A stretch of 64,000 bases of DNA, taken from assembly GCF_015710975.1 (NCBI RefSeq), contig NZ_CP049783.1, positions 3,825,501 through 3,889,500 of the forward strand. The letters are read 5' to 3'. The position numbers and the translations under genes are program-made. Origin of the DNA: Paenibacillus polymyxa (GTDB lineage: Bacteria; Bacillota; Bacilli; Paenibacillales; Paenibacillaceae). The notes under the pieces are model-generated. The model was not told the origin of the DNA, did no database searches, and saw only the letters and a list, made by a program, of their open reading frames with translations. Below are positions 1 through 9,154 of the stretch, in pieces. Numbering within the stretch: position 1 is the stretch's first letter; the number at the start of each line of letters is the position of its first letter.

Positions 1-421
1 GTTGCGAATTGCAACAATGCTGGCAGAGCGTGAAGGAGCATTGGCACTCGTGACGGGCGACAGTCTGGGTCAAGTTGCTAGTCAAACGCTATCCAGCATG
101 AATGTGATTGGTCGTTCGACGGAACTCCCCTTGCTGCGACCTCTCGTCATGATGGATAAGCAGGAGATCACAGAAATCGCTAAGCAAATTGGCACCTACG
201 ATTTATCCATTCTCCCGTATGAGGATTGCTGTACATTGTTTGTTCCCAAATCTCCCACGACCAATCCGAATTTGTGGGTAGTGCAGAAGATTGAAGCCTC
301 TATTCGGGATTTAAATGCTTTGATCGATCAGGCTGTAGCTACAACGGAGACGGTTGTCCTTGAGGCAGGTGGAGCTGTAGAGGGGCGTAAAGAGGAAGTT
401 ATACAGGAAGATTGGTTTTAA
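1..421 (+). CDS. thiI: ThiI, tRNA 4-thiouridine synthase (C-terminal part)
   Basis: Only the last ~139 residues are present; the gene runs in from the left edge, so the start is not in the window. ThiI adenylates U8 of tRNA and transfers sulfur to make 4-thiouridine, and it also feeds thiazole synthesis. The visible part carries the conserved family stretches TGDSLGQVASQT, LRPLVMMDKQEI and PYEDCCTLFVPKSPTT, which belong to the PP-loop adenylation half. The protein ends soon after, without a C-terminal rhodanese domain, as is usual in Bacillota. A strong terminator follows 3 nt after the stop. Identification is firm. Confidence 0.93.
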   Translation, partial: LRIATMLAEREGALALVTGDSLGQVASQTLSSMNVIGRSTELPLLRPLVMMDKQEITEIAKQIGTYDLSILPYEDCCTLFVPKSPTTNPNLWVVQKIEASIRDLNALIDQAVATTETVVLEAGGAVEGRKEEVIQEDWF

Positions 422-423
422 TA

Positions 424-463
424 AAAAAGGCAGACCCGCAACAATGTTGGGGTCTGCCTTTTT
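424..463. terminator. Bidirectional Rho-independent terminator
   Basis: The arms AAAAAGGCAGACCC and GGGTCTGCCTTTTT are continued by CAAC/GTTG with a one-base bulge around an AAT loop. A-runs and T-runs flank both sides, so it can end thiI from the left and the convergent TerC gene from the right. Confidence 0.9.
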
Positions 464-492
464 ATTTGGGTGAGGTCCTTTTGAAACCTCTT

Positions 493-1173
493 TCAGATGG
501 CTTTTTCTCGACGGGATACTGCTCTGCGATTTTGAAGATACCCTGTGAGCAAAATGCCAGCCATAACGGTGGCAATAAACAAGATACGCAGCGCCGGATG
601 CTCCGTAAAGTATGGTGCCAGCTTACGTTCTTCAGTGATCATATTAGAGGCCGTATAACCAAGCACAGCCGATCCTAAATAGATGATCCATGGGAATTTG
701 TTGATCAGCTTGATAAAAAGAGTGCTTCCCCATACAACGATCGGCACACTGATTAACAGGCCCAGTACTACAAGTATCAAATGTTGCTGGGCCGCGCCAG
801 CAACAGCAATCACGTTGTCCAGACCCATTGCCGCATCGGCGATAATAATGGTGCGGATAGCACCCCATAGCGTTGTGCCTGCTTTAACTTCAGCATGATC
901 CTCTTGGTCCACAAGCAACTTATACGCGATCCAGACTAGCATCATACCCCCAATGAGTAACAACCACGGTACTTGGAGCAACCAGAGTACCACAATAGTG
1001 GCTGCTATGCGGATGAGAAGGGCACCCCCGGTGCCGTATAGAATCGCTTTTTTTTGCATTGCAGGAGGCAGCTTTCTGGCGGCAAGCCCAATTACAATCG
1101 CGTTATCTCCTGCGAGTAGAAGGTCAATAAATATTACATTAAGCAATAGCCAAAAGAACTGAAGTACAGACAT
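493..1173 (-). CDS. TerC family integral membrane protein (YjbE/YkoY type)
   Basis: This is a multi-pass membrane protein of ~226-231 residues. It has the TerC signature acidic motif LLAGDNAIVIGLAARKLP in the first helix and a second, GLDNVIAV, near residue 125. Related Bacillus TerC proteins (YkoY/MeeY, YceF/MeeF) are linked to Mn2+ export and metalation of secreted enzymes; older work ties TerC to tellurite resistance. The start could be the Met at 1188 or the one at 1173. The GGGAG upstream lies directly against the first, so I prefer the second. The gene is divergent from a second TerC gene. Substrate is inferred from the family only. Confidence 0.88.
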   Translation of the reverse strand: MSVLQFFWLLLNVIFIDLLLAGDNAIVIGLAARKLPPAMQKKAILYGTGGALLIRIAATIVVLWLLQVPWLLLIGGMMLVWIAYKLLVDQEDHAEVKAGTTLWGAIRTIIIADAAMGLDNVIAVAGAAQQHLILVVLGLLISVPIVVWGSTLFIKLINKFPWIIYLGSAVLGYTASNMITEERKLAPYFTEHPALRILFIATVMAGILLTGYLQNRRAVSRREKAI

Positions 1174-1405
1174 GTCAATCGTTCTCATCTCCCTGATTAA
1201 ACATCATCAAAAACATTGCATGTTGTTTATGTTAATACCCGTTTTTCGGAAATACGATTCATTATATTGCTGTTTGTTATTGAATTCAAGGTATATACTC
1301 AACAAATTGGATATCAGTTATTAATAAATGATGACTTATTTGAAATGCCTGCAAGCATAGCCTCGTCCGATTTCGCATACATGTAGGATGGGGGTGTTTG
1401 TACAT

Positions 1406-2065
1406 ATGGAGCATATCATTTTGCTATTGAAAATATTAATGATTAATTTGGTGCTAAGCGGTGATAATGCAGTTGTTATAGCCATGGCGAGCAAAAACTT
1501 GCCTGCAAGGCAGCGAAGTCAAGCAATATGGTGGGGGGCAGTCGGTGCGGTCCTTCTGCGCTGTGTGTTGACTTTTGTAGCTGTTATTTTGCTGGGCATA
1601 CCTTTTATTCAGGCGGCGGGCGGTTTACTTCTGTTATGGATTGCATTCAAGTTGCTGTATGAGAATGATGATCATGTAGGAGTAAGAGCGGAAACAACCA
1701 TTTGGAAGGCAATACAAGTGATATTAGTAGCAGACTTTGTGATGAGTCTAGATAACGTATTAGCTATTGCAGCTCTAGCCAATGGGGACATTGCTATTAT
1801 AGTCATTGGTATCGCAATTAGTATTCCGATTGTCGTCTGGGGCAGCAATGTGATAGCAATCTGGCTTCATCGATTCCCGATCCTTGTTCTGCTGGGATCT
1901 GCCATTCTGGCCTTTACGGCAGGAGAAATGCTACTGCGTGATCCCAAGTTGGGCATATGGTTAGCAGACATGGGTGAGGTTATACATGCATGGTTACCGC
2001 TCTTGCTGGCCGTAGCAGTTGTCATTGCAGGAATATATCGACAGCTACGGGCCCGTCATATTTGA
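1406..2065 (+). CDS. TerC family integral membrane protein (second copy)
   Basis: This 219-residue TerC protein has about seven hydrophobic segments. It carries NLVLSGDNAVVIAMASKNLP in the first helix and VMSLDNVLAIAALA near the middle, the paired acidic motifs that define the family. The start at 1406 is chosen because a GGGGGTG Shine-Dalgarno sits ~10 nt upstream; an in-frame ATG at 1388 lies inside that site. Its neighbour across a 230-bp divergent spacer is another TerC protein, so the pair may act together or handle the same metal (inference). I looked for the yybP-ykoY manganese riboswitch that often precedes such genes and did not see it. Confidence 0.9.
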   Translation: MEHIILLLKILMINLVLSGDNAVVIAMASKNLPARQRSQAIWWGAVGAVLLRCVLTFVAVILLGIPFIQAAGGLLLLWIAFKLLYENDDHVGVRAETTIWKAIQVILVADFVMSLDNVLAIAALANGDIAIIVIGIAISIPIVVWGSNVIAIWLHRFPILVLLGSAILAFTAGEMLLRDPKLGIWLADMGEVIHAWLPLLLAVAVVIAGIYRQLRARHI

Positions 2066-2227
2066 ACGTGGTTTTTTTGGAAAACATCGGCTAAACTAGA
2101 CATAGGGTTTTGCAGATGCCGGGGAGTTTGCTCGGTTTTTGTAAAAACTCTATATTCATAAAAGTGTACTTAAAAACAACTACATTTAATGACTCAAAAA
2201 CAAATCAAGCAAACAAAGGAGACCACG

Positions 2228-2719
2228 ATGAATTCCGGAAAAGAGCGTATGATCGGAGTAGGCATTGTTGCCGTAGGACTGATTATTTTGTTGGGGAAAT
2301 TGGGGACGTTCTCCTTCTTGGGACGCAATCTTTGGCCCTTGCTGATTTTAATACCTGGAATCGTGCTGCATGCAATGTATATGATGCGCAAGGTATCACC
2401 CTATATGTTGCTGCCGGCAGGGATTTTGTCGGTATACGGCTTCCTCTTTTTTCTCTGCAATACTTGGGGATGGCATTTAATGGTCTACTTATGGCCTATG
2501 TTCCTTCTAGGTGTGGCGATTGGATTATGGGAGTATGCCATTAATGATATTTCGCTATCTCACAATGTATACACAGGGAGCGTGCTATTAGGCTTGATAT
2601 CGGTGCTATTATTAATTATTACCTTGCTAAGTACAGGCATCATGTATATTATTGCCGTTTTGCTGATTGGAGCTGGAATCTGGTTGGTCATAAACAACCG
2701 TAGCAAACGCAACTGGTAA
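2228..2719 (+). CDS. LiaI/LiaF-like transmembrane protein (DUF5668 type)
   Basis: A 163-residue, very hydrophobic protein with five or six predicted membrane helices. The repeated patterns GIVAVGLIILLGKLG and WPLLILIPGIVL recall the transmembrane module shared by LiaI, LiaF and phage-shock-like membrane proteins. Start 2228 follows AAAGGAGA by 5 nt; a further upstream in-frame ATG (2189) lacks a ribosome site. The end is a short basic tail (NNRSKRNW). Specific function is unknown. A role in envelope-stress response is only suggested by the domain likeness. Confidence 0.7.
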   Translation: MNSGKERMIGVGIVAVGLIILLGKLGTFSFLGRNLWPLLILIPGIVLHAMYMMRKVSPYMLLPAGILSVYGFLFFLCNTWGWHLMVYLWPMFLLGVAIGLWEYAINDISLSHNVYTGSVLLGLISVLLLIITLLSTGIMYIIAVLLIGAGIWLVINNRSKRNW

Positions 2720-2774
2720 ACCGACAAGCTGTGCAGATTTCATGGCGGTAAATTACGGAACAGGCAATAATGTC

Positions 2775-2802
2775 TTGCTTTATGACATATTTCTACTATA
2801 AT
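2775..2802 (+). promoter_or_regulatory. SigA-type promoter of typA with leader hairpin
   Basis: TTGCTT (2775-2780) and TATAAT (2797-2802) are 16 bp apart; a second TATAAT overlaps at 2802-2807. About 17 nt downstream, AGCGTC and GACGCT can form a short hairpin (2819-2845) in the ~200-nt untranslated leader of typA. Confidence 0.65.
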
Positions 2803-3012
2803 ATAATGGATATGAAAAGAGCGTCGGAATGATTTCTGACGCTTATTTTAAGGTTTTCACGCGAATCGGAGAGAGAAGCTGTCTGTATAAAGCCTGAAAC
2901 ATATAGAAGGCTGGCAGGGAGTGGGCCTAAAGAACGATTGTTAGCCTTGAATGAGCATTGCTTCAGGATAGAGACACTATTTTGATATACGGAAAGGATA
3001 TGGATACAAACC

Positions 3013-4854
3013 ATGCATGCAAGAGAGAACATTCGCAATATTGCGATTATTGCCCACGTCGACCACGGAAAAACGACACTTGTCGATAAGTTGCTTCAAC
3101 AGTCTGGAACATTTAGAGAACACGAGGCTGTTCAGGAGCGCGCCATGGACTCCAACGATCTGGAACGTGAACGCGGTATTACGATTTTGGCTAAAAATAC
3201 AGCTATCACTTACAAAGATTACCTGATTAACATTGTAGATACACCGGGACACGCCGACTTTGGTGGTGAAGTGGAACGGATCATGAAAATGGTTGACGGC
3301 GTTTTGCTCGTCGTTGATGCTTACGAAGGCTGCATGCCGCAAACGAAATTCGTACTGCGTAAAGCGCTGGAACAAAATCTGACGCCTATCGTTGTAGTCA
3401 ATAAAATTGACCGTCCGGCAGCGCGTCCAGCAGAAGTCATTGACGAAGTACTGGATCTGTTCATCGAGCTGGGTGCAAATGATGATCAATTAGAATTCCC
3501 TGTTGTGTACGCTTCGGCACTGAACGGAACCTCCAGCTTGGATGCTGAAAAGCAAGATGACAACATGCAAGCATTGTACGAAACAGTGGTAGAGCATATT
3601 CCATCTCCAACTGAGAAAGTAGATGAGCCTCTTCAATTCCTCGTAACACTGATGGACTATAACGAATACCTGGGCCGAATTGCAGTAGGTCGGGTGAACC
3701 GCGGTATCATCAAGCAGGGACAAGCGGTTACAGTTATCCAACGTGATGGCAGCAGTAAATCAGCGCGTATTGAGAAGTTGTTCGGCTTCCAAGGACTGAA
3801 ACGGATTGAAACCGATCAAGCAGGCGCTGGTGACATTGTGGCGATCGCGGGGATTAAGGACATCAACATTGGTGAAACCATTGCCGATCCAAATCATCCT
3901 GAAGCGTTGCCTGTACTGAAAATTGATGAACCTACACTGCAAATGACCTTCTTGGTTAACAACAGTCCTTTCGCAGGTCGCGATGGTAAGTGGGTAACAT
4001 CTCGTAAATTGCGTGAGCGTCTTCTGAAAGAACTCGAAACAGATGTCAGCTTGCGTGTTGATGAAACCGATAGCCCGGATGCCTTTATTGTATCTGGACG
4101 TGGTGAATTGCATTTGGGAATCCTGATTGAAAACATGCGTCGTGAAGGTTACGAACTGCAAGTGTCCAAACCGGAAGTTATCGTTAAGGAAATTGACGGT
4201 AAAAAAATGGAGCCAATCGAACGTCTCCTCATTGATATTCCGGAAGAAAGCATGGGTGCAGTTATGGAAAGCCTGGGCTCCCGTAAAGCCGAAATGGTCA
4301 ACATGATTAATAACGGTACTGGACAGGTTCGCTTGGAATTCCTGATCCCTGCACGTGGTTTGATCGGTTACACTACAAACTTCCTTACTTTGACTCGTGG
4401 CTACGGTGTAATGAACCATGCATTTGACAGCTATGGACCATTTGTTGGCGGTCAAGTAGGTGGACGTCATCAAGGTGTACTCGTATCCACGGAAAACGGC
4501 ACCTCTACATTTTATGGTATGCTGGGCGTAGAAGATCGTGGTATTTTGTTCTTGGAGCCAGGGACTGAAATTTATGAGGGTATGATCGTTGGTGAGCACA
4601 CACGTGATAACGACATTGTCGTTAACATCTGTAAGGAAAAACAATTGACAAACGTTCGCTCCGCAACAAAAGATGATACAGTTAAATTGAAAACACCTGT
4701 TATCTTCTCTCTGGAGCAGGCGCTTGAATACCTGAATGATGATGAGTATTGTGAAATCACTCCTAAATCCATTCGTTTGCGTAAAAAGATCTTGAACAAA
4801 GGTGAGCGCGAGCGTGCGGAGAAACAACGTAAAACAGCACAAGCAAATAGTTAA
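3013..4854 (+). CDS. typA: Translational GTPase TypA/BipA
   Basis: 613 residues, the normal length for TypA/BipA, a ribosome-binding GTPase of the EF-G class that helps 50S assembly and growth under stress or cold. G-motifs are clear: AHVDHGKTT at residues 14-22 (G1), RGITI (G2), DTPGHADF (G3) and NKID (G4). The TypA-specific C-terminal half is intact ([18 protein letters not shown]). The Shine-Dalgarno GGAAAGGA lies rather far (~14 nt) from the ATG; no better in-frame start is seen. It has its own promoter and long leader. The order typA-LCP-phoH resembles the yla region of B. subtilis (ylaG to ylaK). Confidence 0.97.
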   Translation: MHARENIRNIAIIAHVDHGKTTLVDKLLQQSGTFREHEAVQERAMDSNDLERERGITILAKNTAITYKDYLINIVDTPGHADFGGEVERIMKMVDGVLLVVDAYEGCMPQTKFVLRKALEQNLTPIVVVNKIDRPAARPAEVIDEVLDLFIELGANDDQLEFPVVYASALNGTSSLDAEKQDDNMQALYETVVEHIPSPTEKVDEPLQFLVTLMDYNEYLGRIAVGRVNRGIIKQGQAVTVIQRDGSSKSARIEKLFGFQGLKRIETDQAGAGDIVAIAGIKDINIGETIADPNHPEALPVLKIDEPTLQMTFLVNNSPFAGRDGKWVTSRKLRERLLKELETDVSLRVDETDSPDAFIVSGRGELHLGILIENMRREGYELQVSKPEVIVKEIDGKKMEPIERLLIDIPEESMGAVMESLGSRKAEMVNMINNGTGQVRLEFLIPARGLIGYTTNFLTLTRGYGVMNHAFDSYGPFVGGQVGGRHQGVLVSTENGTSTFYGMLGVEDRGILFLEPGTEIYEGMIVGEHTRDNDIVVNICKEKQLTNVRSATKDDTVKLKTPVIFSLEQALEYLNDDEYCEITPKSIRLRKKILNKGERERAEKQRKTAQANS

Positions 4855-4876
4855 TTCATAGGATTGGTCTTTGGCC

Positions 4877-4920
4877 ACAGCGGCGACGCCCGGAAATGGG
4901 ATGCGCCGCTGTATGTGTTT
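4877..4920 (+). terminator. Hairpin after typA, possible weak terminator
   Basis: ACAGCGGCG and CGCCGCTGT form a perfect 9-bp stem around an 18-nt loop that itself has CCC/GGG. Only a broken T-run (ATGTGTTTTAG) follows, so read-through into the next gene is likely. Confidence 0.5.
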
Positions 4921-4979
4921 TAGGATTGTAAACTTGGAGAAAGCTATATTTCTCAAAACGCAGGAAAAGGTGTTGAAGC

Positions 4980-6041
4980 ATGAGTAATCTTTCGAATGGA
5001 TTGCCTCCCCGGACACAAAGCGGGAAAAAATCCGCCAAACCGAAAAAAACGAAAAAGAAAAAAAGCTTTTTCAGATCGTTTATGAAGTTTGTCTTATTTC
5101 TACTCATTATAGGTATCTTGGCAGCAGGTGGTTATACCTACTATATTTACAATCAGGTAGAGGAAGTTTTGGATACTGGAATCAACAAGGAAGTGCCCAA
5201 AACGCAACTGGCTGAGGCTAAGCCTTTGACTATTTTATTGCTTGGAACCGACTATCGCCCTGACCATCCGACGTATTTGTCAGATGTTATTATGGTAGCT
5301 ACATTGAACCCTAGTACAAAATCGTCTACCATTGTGTCCTTGCCTCGTGATACGCGTCTAGAAATGGATGGGTATAAACCACGCAAGCTGAATGAGTATT
5401 ATCCGGTGTTTAAGGCTAGAGAGAAAGACTCTGGTGAAGTTGCTGAAGAGCAAATGAAGAAGATGATCGGCAAATATTTAAACATTAATATTGATTATGT
5501 AACGGTTATTAACTTCCAGGGCTTTAGAGATGTTGTAGATAATCTAGGTGGCGTAGATGTAACGGTTGATAAAAATATGTGTTATCGAGACCGTGCTGAT
5601 GGCACCGATATTAACTTGACAGCTGGGGCCAAGCATTTGAACGGTGACCAAGCTCTTGATTTTGTTCGCTACCGCAAGTCGAATTGTCGTCCGAGAACGG
5701 CTGAATCTGACGACTTTGATCGCAATCGTCGACAAAATCAGGTGCTTCATTCCCTAATTGACCAAATGCAATCCTTTAATGCTTTGACCAAGTTTAGTGC
5801 AATTATTAAATCGGTTGATAAGAATATGATGACTGATATCGAGTCACAGCAAATGAAAAATATCGTACAAACCTATTGGAATATTTCCAAGCAAAATGTA
5901 AAATACAATCCTGTATCAGGAACGTGGCGTAGCCCTTATGTGTACATTGATGAGCAACAGCTCGATTTGGCCAAACAAGCGCTACAAGAGGAATTAGCCA
6001 AAAAAGCAAGCGACAGCACTGAAGCTTCTTCCAATTCCTGA
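4980..6041 (+). CDS. LytR-CpsA-Psr (LCP) family cell-wall glycopolymer ligase
   Basis: 353 residues. A very basic cytoplasmic N-terminus (Lys-rich, residues 16-29) is followed by one membrane helix (~36-55) and an extracellular LCP domain. Family hallmarks are LLGTDYRPDHPTYLSDVIMV, SLPRDTRLEM, KLNEYYP, NFQGFRDVVDNLGGVDVTV and DQALDFVRYRK; the Arg/Asp residues in these bind the polyprenyl-pyrophosphate lipid. LCP enzymes move teichoic acids or other anionic glycopolymers from lipid carriers to peptidoglycan. The C-terminal tail is Ser/Ala-rich. The start ATG is preceded by GGAAAAGG. The sequence alone cannot say which polymer is the substrate. Confidence 0.92.
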   Translation: MSNLSNGLPPRTQSGKKSAKPKKTKKKKSFFRSFMKFVLFLLIIGILAAGGYTYYIYNQVEEVLDTGINKEVPKTQLAEAKPLTILLLGTDYRPDHPTYLSDVIMVATLNPSTKSSTIVSLPRDTRLEMDGYKPRKLNEYYPVFKAREKDSGEVAEEQMKKMIGKYLNINIDYVTVINFQGFRDVVDNLGGVDVTVDKNMCYRDRADGTDINLTAGAKHLNGDQALDFVRYRKSNCRPRTAESDDFDRNRRQNQVLHSLIDQMQSFNALTKFSAIIKSVDKNMMTDIESQQMKNIVQTYWNISKQNVKYNPVSGTWRSPYVYIDEQQLDLAKQALQEELAKKASDSTEASSNS

Positions 6042-6060
6042 GTATGTATCTTTTTCCCCG

Positions 6061-6104
6061 CTTATGTTATACTCGCAGCGAGTAAAGCTCTTATATAGCA
6101 TAAG
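6061..6104 (+). promoter_or_regulatory. Leader hairpin directly before a mini-ORF
   Basis: CTTATGTTATA (6061-6071) pairs with TATAGCATAAG (6094-6104) over 11 positions with one G-U. A second small hairpin, ACTCG-CAG-CGAGT, lies inside. The outer stem ends right at the Shine-Dalgarno AAGGGGG of the mini-ORF at 6116. A TATACT -10-like box overlaps the left arm, without a clear -35. Confidence 0.5.
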
Positions 6105-6115
6105 GGGGTTGAGGT

Positions 6116-6145
6116 ATGTCTAAATTTAAAGTGAACCCAGTCTAG
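6116..6145 (+). CDS. Putative 9-residue leader peptide MSKFKVNPV
   Basis: A 9-codon ORF encoding MSKFKVNPV with an unusually strong ribosome site (AAGGGGG, 7 nt before the ATG). The last base of its stop codon is the first base of a terminator stem, and a hairpin precedes its ribosome site. This arrangement looks like a leader peptide or a small stand-alone transcript rather than chance. There is no similarity I can name. The next gene downstream (PIN-PhoH) begins about 200 nt further on. Function unknown. Confidence 0.4.
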   Translation: MSKFKVNPV

Positions 6146-6172
6146 GTCCAGTGAGCAATCACTGGGCCTTTT
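6145..6172 (+). terminator. Rho-independent terminator overlapping the mini-ORF stop
   Basis: GGTCCAGTGA (6145-6154) and TCACTGGGCC (6159-6168) form a 10-bp stem with loop GCAA, followed by TTTT. CCCAGT at 6136-6141, inside the mini-ORF, could pair instead with ACTGGG at 6161-6166, giving a competing fold. Confidence 0.75.
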
Positions 6173-6342
6173 GTGTCTAATTTTAAAAATGTACAGGCTC
6201 TGAGGCTATCTTCAGCTACACTTTTCGTTGCATTATGCTGTTTTGGGGTTCTTTTTTCAGGGAATCAGCAAGTATTGGGTAGCCAGTGAATAGGTATAGG
6301 TATGAAACATGAGATTGTCCACGCCGCTTTGGAGGGGATTTA

Positions 6343-7673
6343 ATGAAGAAAATTTTTGTGCTGGATACGAATGTGCTACTGCATGATCCGAAAGCCATTT
6401 TTACCTTCAAAGAACATGAAGTTGTTATTCCAGCTGTTGTTCTGGAAGAAATCGACTCCAAAAAACGCAACGCGGATGAGATTGGACGGAATGCCCGTAA
6501 TGTATCGCGATTGTTGGACGGGTTGAGAGAAGTGGGGCATCTTCACAGCGGCGTTCCACTTCCCCAAGGGGAAGGCTTAAGGTTGAGTTAAACCACCGGA
6601 GTTTTTTGAAAGTCCAGGAGATGTTCGGGGAAGTTTCGAACGACAACCGGATTTTGGCAGTTGCTTTAAATTATCATTTGGAAGAACAGGAGCAATCTGA
6701 TCCGCGTTCAGTGGTGTTGGTTAGTAAAGACGTATTAGTCAGAATCAAGGCAGATGTATTGGGGCTGCTGACTGAAGACTACCTATCCGATAGAACAGGT
6801 GATCCAAGTGAGTTGTACCCCGGATACTCGGCGATACAGGTGCATCCGTCCATCATAGATGAATTTTACTCTAACCGTTTTTTACCAATCAAACCACTGA
6901 AACTACCTTATACGCTGTATCCACATGAATTTGTTATTTTGAAAGATGAAATGGGCACTGGAAAATCAGCACTGCTGAAAGTAAATCAGGAGGCAGAGCG
7001 ATTAGAACCTTTGTACTTAAGTAACGAATCGGTGTGGGGAATCAGCGCGCGTAATGCTCAACAACGGATGGCATTGGAGCTTTTGCTTAATGATGATATC
7101 CCTCTTGTGACGATTACTGGAAAAGCAGGTACAGGCAAAACGCTACTGGCACTGGCGGCGGGGCTGCTTAAAGTAGAGGATGAGCATCGCTTCAAGAAAC
7201 TGTTAATTGCTCGGCCTGTTGTTCCTATGGGCAAGGATATCGGTTATTTACCGGGAGAAAAGGAAGAAAAGCTTCGCCCCTGGATGCAGCCAATCTACGA
7301 CAATCTGGAGTATCTGTTTGATGCCAAAAAATCTGGGGATATCGACAAAATTTTGATGGGCTTGGGCAGTATTCAGGTGGAGGCGCTCACTTATATTCGC
7401 GGACGTTCGATACCTGGGCAATTTATTATTATCGATGAGGCGCAAAATTTATCCCGACATGAGATCAAAACGATTGTGTCTCGGGTAGGTGAGGGAAGTA
7501 AAATCATTCTGATGGGAGATCCGGAGCAAATTGATCATCCTTACCTAGATGCAGCCAGTAATGGCTTGACCTATGTGGTGGAGCGGTTTAAGCAAGAAGG
7601 GATTAGCGGACATATTATGTTGGAAAAAGGAGAACGCTCCAAGCTCGCGCAGTTGGCAGCTGATCTGTTATAA
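6343..7673 (+). pseudogene. ylaK: PIN-PhoH family ATPase (YlaK-like), frameshifted
   Basis: The N-terminal part (6343-6591) is a PIN nuclease domain beginning MKKIFVLDTNVLLHDP. The C-terminal part (from 6576, with a possible internal start at 6606) carries the PhoH P-loop ATPase: GKAGTGKT Walker A, PVVPMGKDIGYLPG and IIIDEAQN Walker B. Together they match the ~440-residue PIN-PhoH proteins, thought to be RNA helicase/nucleases. The frames are out by one base at a run of four G (6568-6571). Adding one G joins ...PLPQGGRLKVELNHRSF..., as in relatives, so a sequencing error is more likely than a dead gene. The ribosome site GGAGGGGA precedes the ATG. A terminator follows. Confidence 0.88.
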
Positions 7674-7698
7674 TCCCTGATCGTTATTACAAATAATG

Positions 7699-7730
7699 AA
7701 GACCTCGGGAACATTCCGAGGTCTTTTGTT
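7699..7730. terminator. Rho-independent terminator between convergent genes
   Basis: AAGACCTCGG and CCGAGGTCTT form a 10-bp stem with a short loop, followed by TTTGTTTTG. It ends the PhoH gene and may also serve the convergent minus-strand gene. Confidence 0.88.
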
Positions 7731-7772
7731 TTGTTCATATCAAAAATCAGAACAATGTAGGTGAGCAAAAAC

Positions 7773-8858
7773 TTACTTAAAACTTAATTCGAGCTTAACT
7801 TCAAGAATACCTTTTAAAGCATGTACTTCTGTAGCTTTGACGTATGATATAAGCTGCTGTGGATAGAAGCCGAGATCAAAATCTTCTTCCAGTTTGTTGC
7901 GAGTCGTGTCCGGCAATTCCAGTCCGTTAAATACCAGTCGATCTACATGAAATAGAATGGCATTTTTGGGTTCATTCTCTACTGTATAGTGACCTTCTAC
8001 CCTCAATTCCATCGTTCCTTGCTGACCTTCTACCACAATCTGATCCTGCACGAAGGAAAAGTTGAAGTGATTAAACAATTCATTCTCTGACTTTAAAAAA
8101 CGGTTAAATTCTTCTTCACGAATGCTTATCGTAATGATTTTTCCATTTGTAATCATAGCACCTTGCTGTTGTTGAATGAATTGGGGTAAATCCTGCATTG
8201 CTTGAGCTAATGCTTTAAAGTGTTTATTTACCTCGTATACCCCTACATTCTCCCAATAAGCTGTCATTTCGCCAATTAACTTGCGTAGAGTATCAGGATT
8301 ATCGCTGGCGTTAACGCCGTCATCTACACGCGACTGAAGTTGGAGAATCCGTTTACGTTGTGCCAGTAGGTTTGTTTTAACCGTCCCCAATTCCGTCGTG
8401 GCTTGGGCGACTTGCTGCTCTGTTTTTCGCATAAATTGATAATTGGCTTCGTATTCCTGAAGCACATCCTGATCGTGACTGATCAATAATAAGTAATAAT
8501 CGTACAAAGAGAGAAGTTGCTTTATACTTTTAGCCCCTAGCACTACACTCAGCAGCTTGTCCCTTTCTCCCATATAGTAAGATCGCAGCACAGAACCTGC
8601 ACGCTTACGTTGTAGGTTCATTTGCTCCTGTTGATCAGCTAGACTACTACGCAGTTCCTGCTGACGCTGTAAAAGAGCCTGCTGTTCCTGACTAATCCGC
8701 TCGATTTCATGGTCGATCTCCACGATAGACAGGCTATCTTGTAAAATCTGATTTTCTTCAGGAGAGGGAGCGGCCAAAGTAGGACGTACATATATGGAAG
8801 TCAGCATCATTATGAGGACCAGCAGGGTGCAGATCGCGATTTTTATTCGTTTATTCAT
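7773..8858 (-). CDS. Secreted coiled-coil protein, CwlO/PcsB-like N-terminal region
   Basis: 361 residues. A cleavable signal peptide (hydrophobic ~8-24, then TLAAPSPEE) is followed by a long Gln/Glu-rich coiled coil (about 40-185). Its pattern RAGSVLRSYYMGERDKLLSVVLGAKS...LLSLYDYYLLL resembles the N-terminal coiled-coil region of CwlO/PcsB peptidoglycan hydrolases. No NlpC/P60 or CHAP catalytic domain follows. Instead there is a ~150-residue C-terminal domain, rich in beta strands, that I do not recognise. It could regulate a wall hydrolase as PcsB-type coiled coils do (inference). Start supported by AAAGGGG 6 nt upstream on the minus strand. The 296-nt divergent spacer to the next gene shows no feature I can defend. 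Confidence 0.75.
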   Translation of the reverse strand: MNKRIKIAICTLLVLIMMLTSIYVRPTLAAPSPEENQILQDSLSIVEIDHEIERISQEQQALLQRQQELRSSLADQQEQMNLQRKRAGSVLRSYYMGERDKLLSVVLGAKSIKQLLSLYDYYLLLISHDQDVLQEYEANYQFMRKTEQQVAQATTELGTVKTNLLAQRKRILQLQSRVDDGVNASDNPDTLRKLIGEMTAYWENVGVYEVNKHFKALAQAMQDLPQFIQQQQGAMITNGKIITISIREEEFNRFLKSENELFNHFNFSFVQDQIVVEGQQGTMELRVEGHYTVENEPKNAILFHVDRLVFNGLELPDTTRNKLEEDFDLGFYPQQLISYVKATEVHALKGILEVKLELSFK

Positions 8859-9154
8859 TTAGTTTCCCCTTTTATGTATTCCAGAAAAAGACTAATGGTA
8901 ATGTATATGATCCTTTTTTATTCTTTAACCATTCATTTTATTGTACAGCAGTCAGAGCATGCGTGAAACCCGAAACTGTTTACTTCACGTATGAGTTCTG
9001 GCAGAAATGGAAATACAATTTAGTATCAAATAGATTCTATGAACTCTACGAGAGGCATAGGAATGAATAAACAGCTTTTATACCCTATTCAAATACCGGC
9101 AAGATCGGTTCATGAAGACGGTTATTTCAGGATGTTGTTAGGAGGGCTAGAGGC

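Noticed and set aside
1189-1405. A yybP-ykoY manganese riboswitch before the TerC genes
   Set aside because: No match to the conserved loop sequences or pairing pattern in either orientation.
2118-2140. Terminator after the second TerC gene
   Set aside because: The candidate stem (CCG/CGG plus AG/CT) needs a three-base bulge and is too weak to call.
3760-5016. 418-codon ORF on the minus strand opposite typA
   Set aside because: It is the antisense shadow of typA; composition is Cys/Phe/Ile-rich without domains, and typA is fully conserved.
6568-6605. Programmed -1 frameshifting in the PIN-PhoH gene
   Set aside because: No slippery heptamer with a downstream structure is evident, and the same missing-G pattern recurs in rsmH and murB.
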